A DNA stretch of 35,322 nucleotides from Clostridia bacterium. GTDB lineage: Bacteria; Bacillota; Clostridia; Oscillospirales; CAG-272. This document shows, in pieces, positions 23,704 through 31,019 of this stretch. The DNA is taken from NCBI GenBank assembly GCA_017463405.1, contig JAFTPJ010000044.1:1-35322 (forward strand), read 5' to 3'. The notes under the pieces were generated by a model that saw nothing but the letters and a program-made list of their open reading frames with translations, was not told the DNA's origin and did no database searches. A program made the position numbers and the translations under genes. Numbering within the stretch: the stretch's first letter is position 1; every line of letters begins with the position of its first letter.

Positions 23704-25101
23704 TTATGTACCGACGTCAAAGCCGGGGTATTGACCGTCCTGCAGGCGATTTCCTTGATAAAGCGCTTCGTAAAGCTCAATAATTGCATTCCATGTCGTG
23801 GAGGCAACGAGTCCGTTTGGATTGAGCCCGAATTGATTTTGAAACGCGATGACCGCTTCCTGCGTGCGCGGACCGAAGTAGCCGGTCACCTCCACCGTCG
23901 GAATTTCAGGATAGGATTGTGCGATATAATTTAGGTATTGTTGTAATAGCCGCACCGATTCCGATTCTGAGCCGATGCGTAAAGGGATGCCGCCGTAAGG
24001 AATTGCGACGCCCTCGACGTATTCGACGGGAATGGTATTGACGATTCCGAGGTAGGCATTGGTGAGTGCATACCATGTTTGCTCTCCCACAACACCGTCG
24101 GCAGGAAGCCCGAAGGTGCGCTGTGCCGCTTCCACGGAAGCTTTGGTTGCGGGACCGAATGAGCCGTCGATCGGAACGGCGGGAATGGTATCGTAGAATT
24201 GGGAAAGATAGGACAAAAAATACTGTAGATTTCTCACACCATCTCCGACGCTGCCCTCCTGAAGGGCGCCCGGATACTGCTTTGTAACCTCATTGAGTGT
24301 GATTCCCTCGGAGTTCAGGTCGTTCAACCGCTTGACTCCGATATAGATATTCTGGATGGTATACCATGTGTTTTTGCCGATGATGCCGTCGGGCGTCAGA
24401 TTGAATACCTCTTGAAACCGACGTACGGCGGCTTCGGTGTCCTCGGCAAAAATCCCGTCGGTAGCAAGAATTTTGGGGATAGAAGGGAAGTTGGTGGAGA
24501 TGCGGTTGAGACGAATTTGCGCGGTACGTACCTCGTCGCCGGTAGAGCCGAGCTGCAGAGGATAGGTCGGCGCACTGACAGTGCTTCCTGCGACGGGTGC
24601 ATTGCGAATCAGCTCGATGTTGTCGCCATAGTAATAGGTCAGAATTTCATAAGGTGTATAGCCCTGCTCGGCAAGCGTTACGGTCCCCCATTGGGAGAGT
24701 CCCGGGCAGGTGACCGTGGTGCCGTTACAGTATTGCGCAAACAGAGGCTCGATGCTGCCGACACGACGGATGTAGTTGTTGAAAAGCTCGCCTGCAATCT
24801 CTCGGACATTGTCAAACACCACTCGTCCGTTGACAAAGGACTGGTCGTTTGCGGTTGTATTGGTGATATCAAAATCATAGCCGCGCGTGCGGTAATATTC
24901 GGTATACACACGGTTGAGCGCAAAGGAAACCTGTGCATAGATATTCGCACGCAGAGCGCTTTCGGGCCAGGTGGGATAAATCTCACTGGAGGCGACATTA
25001 GCGATGTAGTCCAAAAAGGGAAGCGTCACATTTTCCGCCTCGACGTCGGGAGGTCCGAGATGAACGGTGATCGTCTCGGGGATAAATGGCAACTGTGGCA
25101 T
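23704..25101 (-). CDS. SpoIID-like protein with three PG-binding domains
   Basis: In this 465-aa protein residues 1-165 or so resemble the SpoIID/LytB amidase-enhancer domain: DYIANVASSEIYPTWPESAL and ANIYAQVSFALNRVY stand where SpoIID has VVAAEMPxSWPxEALKAQAVAARTYAL, followed by DITNTTANDQ and the GLSQWGTVTLAEQGYTPYEI block (SpoIID: GMSQxGAxxMA). Three PG_binding_1 domains follow (near residues 180-250, 275-350 and 375-450), each with DGxF/GxFGPxT and a TWYxI/TWNAI ending. The lytic-transglycosylase activity of SpoIID depends on a Glu in the AEM motif; here the equivalent is SSEI, so Glu is kept. It lacks any signal peptide, odd for a cell-wall protein. It is the middle gene of the cluster. 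Confidence 0.8.
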   Translation of the reverse strand: MPQLPFIPETITVHLGPPDVEAENVTLPFLDYIANVASSEIYPTWPESALRANIYAQVSFALNRVYTEYYRTRGYDFDITNTTANDQSFVNGRVVFDNVREIAGELFNNYIRRVGSIEPLFAQYCNGTTVTCPGLSQWGTVTLAEQGYTPYEILTYYYGDNIELIRNAPVAGSTVSAPTYPLQLGSTGDEVRTAQIRLNRISTNFPSIPKILATDGIFAEDTEAAVRRFQEVFNLTPDGIIGKNTWYTIQNIYIGVKRLNDLNSEGITLNEVTKQYPGALQEGSVGDGVRNLQYFLSYLSQFYDTIPAVPIDGSFGPATKASVEAAQRTFGLPADGVVGEQTWYALTNAYLGIVNTIPVEYVEGVAIPYGGIPLRIGSESESVRLLQQYLNYIAQSYPEIPTVEVTGYFGPRTQEAVIAFQNQFGLNPNGLVASTTWNAIIELYEALYQGNRLQDGQYPGFDVGT

Positions 25102-25124
25102 AGATCATCATCCTTTCATATGAT

Positions 25125-25610
25125 TCAGAGATTGGGAGGTGCGGTTTCATAAAAGCGGTCGTCCGACGGGCGCACAATCTCGCGGATGCCGTTTTCCGAG
25201 AGCGGGATCAGGTCCACGGGTTGGACGGCAGTAATACCTTCAAAAATCGGCAAAGCGAAATAGCTTTGTCCCCGATAGCCCTCCAATTGTACCTCCAGAT
25301 TGTAAATTGCAAACGGTTGCCCGTTGCCCGGTGCGAGCGAATCTCCCTTGGCGGGGGCAGGAAGTGCGATACGTTCGGTATTTCCGTCGCGTCCCGATAC
25401 CAAGGAATAAAGCACGTCTCCGCGCGGCTCGGTAAATTCAGGCTCATAGTCACGCACCGTGACAAGTGCGCCCTCGAGTGGAATGGAACCGCGCGCGGTG
25501 GTAACGTGAACGATCAGATATCCGTTTCCGAGCCGCTCCGCAGGGAGACGGAGGGATTCGCTTTGCGGAATGCGAAACGGTACATTTGGAATGTTGGATT
25601 CAGGATTCAT
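25125..25610 (-). CDS. Carboxypeptidase-regulatory-like (prealbumin-fold) domain protein
   Basis: This 161-aa protein is the first gene of the PG-binding cluster. The central part, GYLIVHVTTARGSIPLEGALVTV, then YNLEVQLEGYRGQSYFALPIFEGI, has the pattern of a carboxypeptidase D regulatory-like or prealbumin-type beta sandwich (G-x-V-x-D...P..GA.V.V; Y.L.V...GY). Such domains are structural or adhesive. No signal peptide. AAGGAGG lies 8-14 nt before the ATG. The C-terminal stretch is Asp/Arg/Pro-rich (REIVRPSDDRFYETAPP). The protein may be a scaffold partner for the two PG-binding proteins; function is unknown. Confidence 0.65.
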   Translation of the reverse strand: MNPESNIPNVPFRIPQSESLRLPAERLGNGYLIVHVTTARGSIPLEGALVTVRDYEPEFTEPRGDVLYSLVSGRDGNTERIALPAPAKGDSLAPGNGQPFAIYNLEVQLEGYRGQSYFALPIFEGITAVQPVDLIPLSENGIREIVRPSDDRFYETAPPNL

Positions 25611-25645
25611 GCATTGTCCTCCTTTTTGATGCAGTCTTCTGTACC

Positions 25646-25674
25646 ATTTTATGCGAAAAACATGAAAAAGTGAA
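25646..25674 (-). promoter_or_regulatory. Promoter of the PG-binding cluster
   Basis: Minus strand TTCACT (25674-25669), 17-bp spacer, TAAAAT (25651-25646) reads as a fair sigma-A promoter. The same bases contain CATAAAATG, near the sporulation sigma-K -10 form CATAnnnTA. Which factor is used cannot be settled by eye. The remainder of the gap to 25990 (about 315 nt) holds no recognisable gene or RNA. Confidence 0.35.
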
Positions 25675-25990
25675 GAATGGAAGCGGAGGAACGGTTAGAG
25701 CGTCATAAAACGGCTTGATGGCGGGGCATACTGCACAAAAGTATCATGCTGATTTTGTTGAAAAGAGCCCATCCATTACACTTATCTCCGACTGATCTTT
25801 CGTTATACATATCCAATAAGTGATCCAAAATCAGAAGAAATCGGCGATCAGGAAATCTTGGTATGCGTATGGAATCCCGATTTTCCACACTGATCGTTTT
25901 AATTGATCTTATATTCTAAGTAACAACTGTTATACCCACCCTGCGGTTGGGGGATTTTACTGCGATTTCGCATCGTTTTTTGTTTTTCTA

Positions 25991-26019
25991 TTGCAATTAT
26001 TCACATTTTTTGCTATAAT
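25991..26019 (+). promoter_or_regulatory. Sigma-A promoter of the eetA-eetB-apbE unit
   Basis: TTGCAA (25991-25996), 17-bp spacer, TATAAT (26014-26019), 29 nt before the first ATG. Confidence 0.7.
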
Positions 26020-26048
26020 AAAAGGGATTGATGTGGGGAGGGGAGCGT

Positions 26049-26420
26049 ATGTTTCGCACACGGGTAACGGTTCGGGATGCCATTGCGGTTGCAGTGGTGC
26101 TTTTTGCCGCGTGTTTGTTGCTTTGGGCGCCGTGGCAAAGCCGTGCGGACGGTGCATTTCTGGTCATCACAACGCCCGACGGTACATCGGAATATGCACT
26201 TTCGGAAAACCGGGAAATCGAAATCAACTCCCAAGGGATTGTGCTTATCGCAGTTATCGAAAACGGTGCGGCGTACGTTCGCGAAAGCGATTGTCCCGAT
26301 GGTGTTTGCCGTGTGGGCGGACGGATTTTTAAAAGCGGCGAGAGCATCCTTTGCGCCCCTGCAGGAATCAGACTTTCTATAAAGGGAGGGGATGGGAATG
26401 TCGATTATGTCGCAGGGTAG
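26049..26420 (+). CDS. NusG domain II-containing membrane protein (EetA-like)
   Basis: This 123-aa protein has one N-terminal membrane helix (DAIAVAVVLFAACLLLWAPW, about residues 9-28) and an extracytoplasmic NusG-II-type beta domain. Its signature is SDCPDGVCRVGGRIFKSGES followed by ILCAPAGIRLSI, with the paired Cys of the family. The ATG at 26049 has GGGGAGGGGAG just upstream. It overlaps the next gene, a Gx transporter family member, and ApbE follows. This trio is found in many Firmicutes; in Listeria and lactobacilli the first two are called EetA and EetB in the flavin-based extracellular electron transfer locus. The exact role of EetA is not established. Confidence 0.8.
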   Translation: MFRTRVTVRDAIAVAVVLFAACLLLWAPWQSRADGAFLVITTPDGTSEYALSENREIEINSQGIVLIAVIENGAAYVRESDCPDGVCRVGGRIFKSGESILCAPAGIRLSIKGGDGNVDYVAG

Positions 26421-26931
26421 ACGCACGCGCCGCATAGCGATTGACGCTATGCTTTGCACCTTTGCTGTGATGCTCTCTTATTTGGAGGTGCTTTTGCCGC
26501 TCTCCGCCCTCATCCCGCTTCCCGGGTTCCGCCTCGGGCTTGCCAATATCGCGGTGCTGGTGGTATTTTGCCTGTTTTCACCGATTGACGCGGCGGTCGT
26601 ATCGGCTGTCCGTATCCTGCTGATGGGGCTGTTATTCGGCTCGACAACCTCTCTGTATTTTTCCGTTATGGGGGGATTGCTTTCCTTTCTTGTACTACTT
26701 CTGCTATCTCGGATCGGTAAAAAATGCAGCTTTTTCGGCGTTTCGGTTCTTTCCGCCGCTGCACACAACACGGGGCAGATTATAGCGGCGGTCACACTGT
26801 TCGGAACCTCGCTGATAACATCCTATCTGCCCGCGCTACTGCTGGCGTCGGTCGTTTACGGTGGGATTGTCGGGCTTCTGCTTAATTTGATTACCCCGAA
26901 ATTACAGCCGCACGCCGCAAAATTACGATGA
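26392..26931 (+). CDS. Gx transporter family membrane protein (EetB-like)
   Basis: This 179-aa membrane protein with five or six helices belongs to the family annotated as Gx transporter or heptaprenyl diphosphate synthase component I. Typical are FAVMLSYLEVLLPLSALIPLPGFRLGLANIAVL and a second half with SVLSAAAHNTGQIIAAV and ALLLASVVYGGIVGLLLN. Its architecture resembles ECF-transporter S components, and it overlaps the upstream gene by 29 nt. The first ATG (26392) is only 1-2 nt from the GGGAGGG site, so ATG 26398 is the more likely true start. The apbE start codon lies 12 nt past its stop. It probably moves a flavin or quinone-related molecule, as inferred from its partners. Confidence 0.8.
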   Translation: MGMSIMSQGRRTRRIAIDAMLCTFAVMLSYLEVLLPLSALIPLPGFRLGLANIAVLVVFCLFSPIDAAVVSAVRILLMGLLFGSTTSLYFSVMGGLLSFLVLLLLSRIGKKCSFFGVSVLSAAAHNTGQIIAAVTLFGTSLITSYLPALLLASVVYGGIVGLLLNLITPKLQPHAAKLR

Positions 26932-26942
26932 GGAGGATGCTT

Positions 26943-27929
26943 ATGAAAAAGACCGTTTGCTTGCTTCTTGCATGCATCATTCTTTTGATGCCGATTTCCT
27001 CGTGTGCGCAATCGGCGGAGAAGGTCAGCGACAGCTTTTTGCTGATGGACACGCTGATTACAGTGACGCTGTACGCAACTCCCGATACGGATACAGCGGC
27101 TATCTTTTCGGAATGCCGTGCAATTTTAGAGGAGCTGGACGCGCTTTGGTCGCGCACCGAAGAGGAGAGTGTTACGACATGCTTCAATCTTGCAAAGAAG
27201 GGACCGTTTGCCGCCGACTGGAAAACGTGCGATCTGCTGGAGCGTGCATTGAAGATTTCCGAGACGACGGGCGGCGCGTTTGATATCACCGTTGCGCCGA
27301 TCGTCATGCTGTGGCAGAGATGTGAGGAGGAGCAGCGCTTGCCGACCGATGCGGAGATGTTGCTTGCCTTGAGTCAAACAGATCGGAAATCGCTTTACGT
27401 GCTGGGAACGAATATTATTAAACGGGAAGACGGTACGCAGATCGATCTCGGAGGTATCGGAAAAGGAGAGGCGATTTCCTACCTGGTCACCTATCTGGAA
27501 TCCTGTCCGATTGAGGGAGCGTTGGTCTCCTTTGGCAGTAACGTTGCCGTGGTCGGGAACAAGCCCGATGGAAGAAATTTTCGGGTTGCGGTGAAGAATC
27601 CGATTGACGGAAACGATTACGCCAAGGTTTTGGAGTTGTCGGCAGGACAGGTGCTTTCTGTTTCGGGTGATTATGAGCGCTATTATACGATCGGTGGGGA
27701 ACAATATCACCACATCATCGATCCTGCCACGGGCTATCCCGCCGAGAGCGGGCTTTGCTCGGTAGCTGTCATCTGCGAGGACGGCGCGCTTGCCGATGCG
27801 CTTTCCACGGCGCTGTTTGTCATGGGAGAGACACGCGCGCGTGAATTTTATGCGTCCGGAGTTTATGATTTTGAAGCGATTTTTATTACCTCCGACGGCG
27901 TCGTCAGCACGACTGATAGCTTGCAATAA
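26943..27929 (+). CDS. apbE: FAD:protein FMN transferase
   Basis: This 328-aa lipoprotein attaches FMN to Thr residues of extracytoplasmic target proteins. A type II signal peptide (KKTVCLLLACIILLMPISSC) ends in a lipobox with Cys at residue 21. Family blocks follow: FLLMDTLITVTLYA, GGAFDITVAPIVMLW, IDLGGIGKGEAISYL (flavin binding), YHHIIDPATGYPAESG and the metal-site DGALADALSTALFVMG. The start has GAGGAGG 7 nt upstream. Its acceptor (FMN-bind protein, RnfG/RnfD or PplA) is not in this window. As third gene of the unit it links the upstream pair with flavin chemistry. Confidence 0.95.
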   Translation: MKKTVCLLLACIILLMPISSCAQSAEKVSDSFLLMDTLITVTLYATPDTDTAAIFSECRAILEELDALWSRTEEESVTTCFNLAKKGPFAADWKTCDLLERALKISETTGGAFDITVAPIVMLWQRCEEEQRLPTDAEMLLALSQTDRKSLYVLGTNIIKREDGTQIDLGGIGKGEAISYLVTYLESCPIEGALVSFGSNVAVVGNKPDGRNFRVAVKNPIDGNDYAKVLELSAGQVLSVSGDYERYYTIGGEQYHHIIDPATGYPAESGLCSVAVICEDGALADALSTALFVMGETRAREFYASGVYDFEAIFITSDGVVSTTDSLQ

Positions 27930-27931
27930 AA

Positions 27932-27963
27932 AACGGGGCTGCCTGTATCAAGACAGCTCCGTT
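27932..27963. terminator. Terminator shared by apbE and rlmB
   Basis: AACGGGGCTGCCT and AGACAGCTCCGTT pair with two mismatches around GTATCA; eight T follow on the plus strand. The minus-strand methyltransferase stop codon (27948-27950) lies inside the loop, so that gene reads into the hairpin. Confidence 0.7.
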
Positions 27964-28739
27964 GTATTTTTTTTAGATTTGTTTTGTCGGAAAATCTCGA
28001 ATGCCATGACCGTTGCGGCAGATGCGGCGGAAAGAGATCCGCGGAACTGCCGTCCGTAATCGATGCGGACGATATGATCGGCACTGTTGAGCAGTGTGCG
28101 ACAGATGCCGCGCTTTTCACCGCCGATGATCAGGAGCACGGGATAGGAAAAACGTTCCTCGAAGACTGAAACCGAATCCCGGATTCCCGCACAAAGAATT
28201 TGATATCCCGCCGTGCGGAAGTGTTTGACTGCATCCTCTCCCTCCGCGCGGTACATCGGAATCAGCTCCGATGTACCCGCCGAGGCGCGTGCGACAACGC
28301 CCGCGGCGCTCATCCAATTGCGTGGTGGCAGGACGATGCCTGCCACGCCAGCCGCATACAGCGAGCGCACGGTATAGCCGAAATTGTACGGATCCTCGAT
28401 GCCATCCAGATAGACGTAAAAGCTGTCGGGGCGGATACTTTGGGCGTTCAGAAGGGGAATTGTCCGTGAGGAACAGAACGCAAGAATGCCGCCGTGTGTG
28501 CTTCCGATCGCATGGGAAGCGATCACCTTGGCGTCGACAAATTCGATCGGAAAGTGCCGCTCATGTGATTTTGCCACTAGAAATCCGATCTCTGCGGACT
28601 TGCTTTTGCGCTTTGCTTTGTCGATCAGTACCTTTTCGATGGTTCTGTCGTTTTCTTCGGAGCTGTTGAGCAATGCCGAGATGGAGGTCATTCCCTCAAG
28701 AATGTCGGAGGCGACGAATTTTTGGTCTTCTTTGATCAT
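27948..28739 (-). CDS. TrmH/RlmB-type rRNA 2'-O-methyltransferase
   Basis: This 263-aa SPOUT methyltransferase has an N-terminal substrate-binding domain (residues 1-95; DILEGMTSISALLNSSEEN, IEKVLIDK). The trefoil-knot catalytic domain shows the three SpoU motifs: YLDGIEDPYNFGYTVRSLYAAGV with the catalytic Arg and Asn, LLIIGGEKRGI, and IDYGRQFRGSLSAASAATV. In most RlmB proteins the last motif is IPMxGxxxSLNVSVA; the Asn-Val to Ala-Ala change is unusual. The start at 28739 has AAAGGA 8-13 nt before it. The product could be the 23S Gm2251 enzyme or a relative acting on other RNA. Confidence 0.85.
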   Translation of the reverse strand: MIKEDQKFVASDILEGMTSISALLNSSEENDRTIEKVLIDKAKRKSKSAEIGFLVAKSHERHFPIEFVDAKVIASHAIGSTHGGILAFCSSRTIPLLNAQSIRPDSFYVYLDGIEDPYNFGYTVRSLYAAGVAGIVLPPRNWMSAAGVVARASAGTSELIPMYRAEGEDAVKHFRTAGYQILCAGIRDSVSVFEERFSYPVLLIIGGEKRGICRTLLNSADHIVRIDYGRQFRGSLSAASAATVMAFEIFRQNKSKKNTTELS

Positions 28740-28822
28740 ATCAATATCCTTTTTGCTTCTAAAAAGAATTTTCTCTGCATACACTGAAAATAAGAATTCT
28801 TTTGCAGAGAAGGGGGACGGAT

Positions 28823-29080
28823 ATGTTATCCGAGTGGAGCAAGGAGAGATGCGTGGTTTTAGGGGAATACCTGGTGGAAAACGGTGCTACTGTTCGCTCT
28901 GCCGCACAGGTGTTCGGAATCAGTAAAAGCACGGTACATAAGGATGTCACGCAAAGCCTCAAGACGGTTAACAAAGGGTTGTATCTTGAGGTACGGGAGC
29001 TACTGCAGAAAAACAAGCAGGAGCGCCATTTACGCGGCGGCGAGGCGACGAGACTGAAATACGAGCGGAACGGAAAATAA
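28823..29080 (+). CDS. spoIIID: Sporulation transcriptional regulator SpoIIID
   Basis: This 85-aa DNA-binding protein switches mother-cell genes between the sigma-E and sigma-K stages. The helix-turn-helix AAQVFGISKSTVHKDVTQSL and the C-terminal HLRGGEATRLKYERN are near-identical to the family. Canonical SpoIIID also ends in a basic helix that contacts DNA. GAAGGGGG lies 7 nt before the ATG at 28823. Upstream, CATACACT (28778-28785) matches the sigma-E -10 consensus CATACAnT exactly, but I see no convincing -35 element. It is usually near mreB/mbl or spoIIQ; here its neighbour is an rRNA methyltransferase gene. Confidence 0.95.
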   Translation: MLSEWSKERCVVLGEYLVENGATVRSAAQVFGISKSTVHKDVTQSLKTVNKGLYLEVRELLQKNKQERHLRGGEATRLKYERNGK

Positions 29081-29088
29081 AGCGATTG

Positions 29089-29784
29089 CTACCACTCCTG
29101 CCAATAAGCTTGATTTCTCTCGAGCAAAAGGAGATGGAATCGCTTGAGCAGAAGCTTTTCGGAGCGTTGCAGATAGTACGGAAGCTCGTAAAAGTTGATT
29201 TTCTCTCGCATATTGAGTGACGTGCCGAGCAGAACCGTGGATTTTGAGAGCAACTTGAAAATTGCACGGCAAATCTCGGGGGTCGGCAATGCCTTGTAAT
29301 TGAACTGATATGCCGCAAAGGGGATTCGCAAAAGCTTTTCGATGATTTCTTTGGGGTACAGAAGCATACAAAGCTCAAAGGACAGGAACAGCGGTGTGAG
29401 CTTTTTCTTGTAGAGCAGACTGTTCAGCTCTTGATCGATCCAATCACCGTATTCGGTCAGCGGTAGCTGTAACGGTAAAAGCCGTTCCGACGTAATGGTC
29501 AGACGATCCAGATCCGCTTCCTCCGCAAGTCCGCGGCAGAGATGGACACACGCTGCGCCGTGAATGTGAAATCGGCGGGAAAGCAGTGGCTTCAGCTGTT
29601 GCAGAGCACGTTTCTGACGGATCAGAAAGGCGGATACCGATTCTGTGTCTGCATGAAAATCCTGCATCATACAAAAACGATTAAAGCTGAATCGTTCGTT
29701 CATCTCCCGTAAAGCATATGCCGTTTCGTTCGGTATGGCACCGGGACGGAGCAGACGGCAATTCCAATCAATATAATGATTCAT
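29089..29784 (-). CDS. Protein with degenerate PHP-like N-terminus, function unknown
   Basis: This 231-aa protein is not clearly recognised. It opens MNHYIDWNCRLLRPGAIPNE, which reads like a PHP/CapC-type start (IDIHCHILPGIDDG) from which the metal-binding His residues are gone; RFCMMQDFHADTES later stands where such proteins have TPHF. There is a HIHGAACVHLCRGLAEE stretch and a C-terminal basic helical part. A catalytic role therefore looks unlikely, or uses other residues. Its start is 4 nt downstream of the DUF362 gene's stop, so the two form an operon. The 3' end meets spoIIID with only 8 nt between and no terminator. Confidence 0.5.
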   Translation of the reverse strand: MNHYIDWNCRLLRPGAIPNETAYALREMNERFSFNRFCMMQDFHADTESVSAFLIRQKRALQQLKPLLSRRFHIHGAACVHLCRGLAEEADLDRLTITSERLLPLQLPLTEYGDWIDQELNSLLYKKKLTPLFLSFELCMLLYPKEIIEKLLRIPFAAYQFNYKALPTPEICRAIFKLLSKSTVLLGTSLNMREKINFYELPYYLQRSEKLLLKRFHLLLLERNQAYWQEW

Positions 29785-29788
29785 GACT

Positions 29789-30934
29789 TTATTTTTTGTG
29801 ATTGAGAAGCTTGGCGATCAGCGGACGGTGAACCTTCATCGCCCCAACGGGGCAAAATTCCTGACAGCAGAAGCAGGTGATGCAATTCTCGCGATCGATC
29901 GTTGGGATACCGTTTTTCATCGTGATTATGTGTGCGGGGCAGATCTCTGCACATTTTTTGCATCCGATGCATGTCTTTTTATCGGGACGTGGAACCGCGC
30001 GAAGTGCCGAGCGGACAAACATCGCCGCAAATTTTCCGTGTCCCTCAAATTGCAGACTGCGGCGCACGTGAATGTTGTGATAGTCGTTGATCACAAAGGA
30101 ATCAAGATTCCCGTCGATTTTCAGAGCATCGACGCTTTCGGGAATCCAACCGTTTTCGTGAGCAACCTGCAAAGTGGGAACGTCGTTGACACCGAGCCCG
30201 ATCAGATAGGCGCAGGCAAGATCAAGCGCGTGCGGAGATGCGCTTGCCAGGAGCGCGCCGATTTTCCGAGGCGTGCCCTGCGTGGGACCGTTACCCTCCA
30301 TTCCGATTACCGCATCGGCGATACACAGCTTGACCTTTGGAGCAAAATAAGCGTTCAGATCGAGAATCATAGAAGCGAAATCCTTGTGGTCGGGATAGCG
30401 GAAATGATACTCGGGCTTAAAGGTCCCGGGAACGACACCGAACATGTTTTTGGCTGCGGCACTCATGCCCATCATGCCGTGCGTTTTGAGTTTGCAGAAA
30501 TTGATAATTGCATCTGCCTCATCAAGATATGCGGTATAGGTAAAATCACGGGCAACGAGCGCTTCAGGAAAGGAGGCCTCCCGCATCTCGAAGTTCTGAT
30601 TGAGCGTCGCTCCCTCGCGTTCTGCGTCCTTCATTCCGGTTGCGGAATAAACGCGATTGACGGCAAAGGAATTGTAAAGCCCTCCGGGGCTGTCACCGAT
30701 GACAACCTCCGCGCCTTTTTCCTTGAGCATACGGACCAGTTCACACAAAAGGGCGGGGTGTGTGGTTGCGGCAGTTTCGGGTTTCATCATCGAAACAAGA
30801 TTGGCTTTGATTGCGATGAGCATTCCCGATTGGACCCAACCGAGACCTCCGAGCGGAGAAAGTACTTTTTCCAGGGCTGTACGGATTTCGGTTTTTTCAT
30901 ATGTATTACAGGTTGTGAGAGATACGTCTGTCAT
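29789..30934 (-). CDS. DUF362 domain protein with two 4Fe-4S clusters
   Basis: This 381-aa cytoplasmic protein has an N-terminal DUF362 domain (IKANLVSMMKPETAATTHP, VVIGDSPGG, INFCKLKTHGMMGMSAAAKN, EGNGPTQGTPRKIG) and a C-terminal ferredoxin module with CIGCKKCAEICP and CITCFCCQEFCP, two full CxxCxxCxxxCP sets. Such proteins are widespread in anaerobes and are thought to be redox proteins of unknown reaction. The start at 30934 has GGATGGAG 6 nt upstream; the ATG at 30946 is too close to it. Promoter TTGAAA-17-TATCAT precedes. The small PHP-like gene follows and may serve the same role. Confidence 0.9.
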   Translation of the reverse strand: MTDVSLTTCNTYEKTEIRTALEKVLSPLGGLGWVQSGMLIAIKANLVSMMKPETAATTHPALLCELVRMLKEKGAEVVIGDSPGGLYNSFAVNRVYSATGMKDAEREGATLNQNFEMREASFPEALVARDFTYTAYLDEADAIINFCKLKTHGMMGMSAAAKNMFGVVPGTFKPEYHFRYPDHKDFASMILDLNAYFAPKVKLCIADAVIGMEGNGPTQGTPRKIGALLASASPHALDLACAYLIGLGVNDVPTLQVAHENGWIPESVDALKIDGNLDSFVINDYHNIHVRRSLQFEGHGKFAAMFVRSALRAVPRPDKKTCIGCKKCAEICPAHIITMKNGIPTIDRENCITCFCCQEFCPVGAMKVHRPLIAKLLNHKK

Positions 30935-30966
30935 AAAAAACTCCATCCTTTTATTTCATCTTTTTT

Positions 30967-30995
30967 ATGATATCATATTTTGTTTCTTTTTTCAA
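30967..30995 (-). promoter_or_regulatory. Sigma-A promoter of the DUF362 gene
   Basis: Minus strand TTGAAA (30995-30990), 17-bp spacer, TATCAT (30972-30967). Confidence 0.6.
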
Positions 30996-31019
30996 TTCTT
31001 TTTTTGAAATTTTAAAAAA

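Noticed and set aside
25703..25888. 61-codon minus-strand frame in the gap before eetA
   Set aside because: No ribosome site, no recognised domain; possibly decayed sequence but not supportable.
29783..30970. 395-codon plus-strand open frame opposite the DUF362 gene
   Set aside because: Antisense to a protein with two complete 4Fe-4S motifs; no start signal and no family features.
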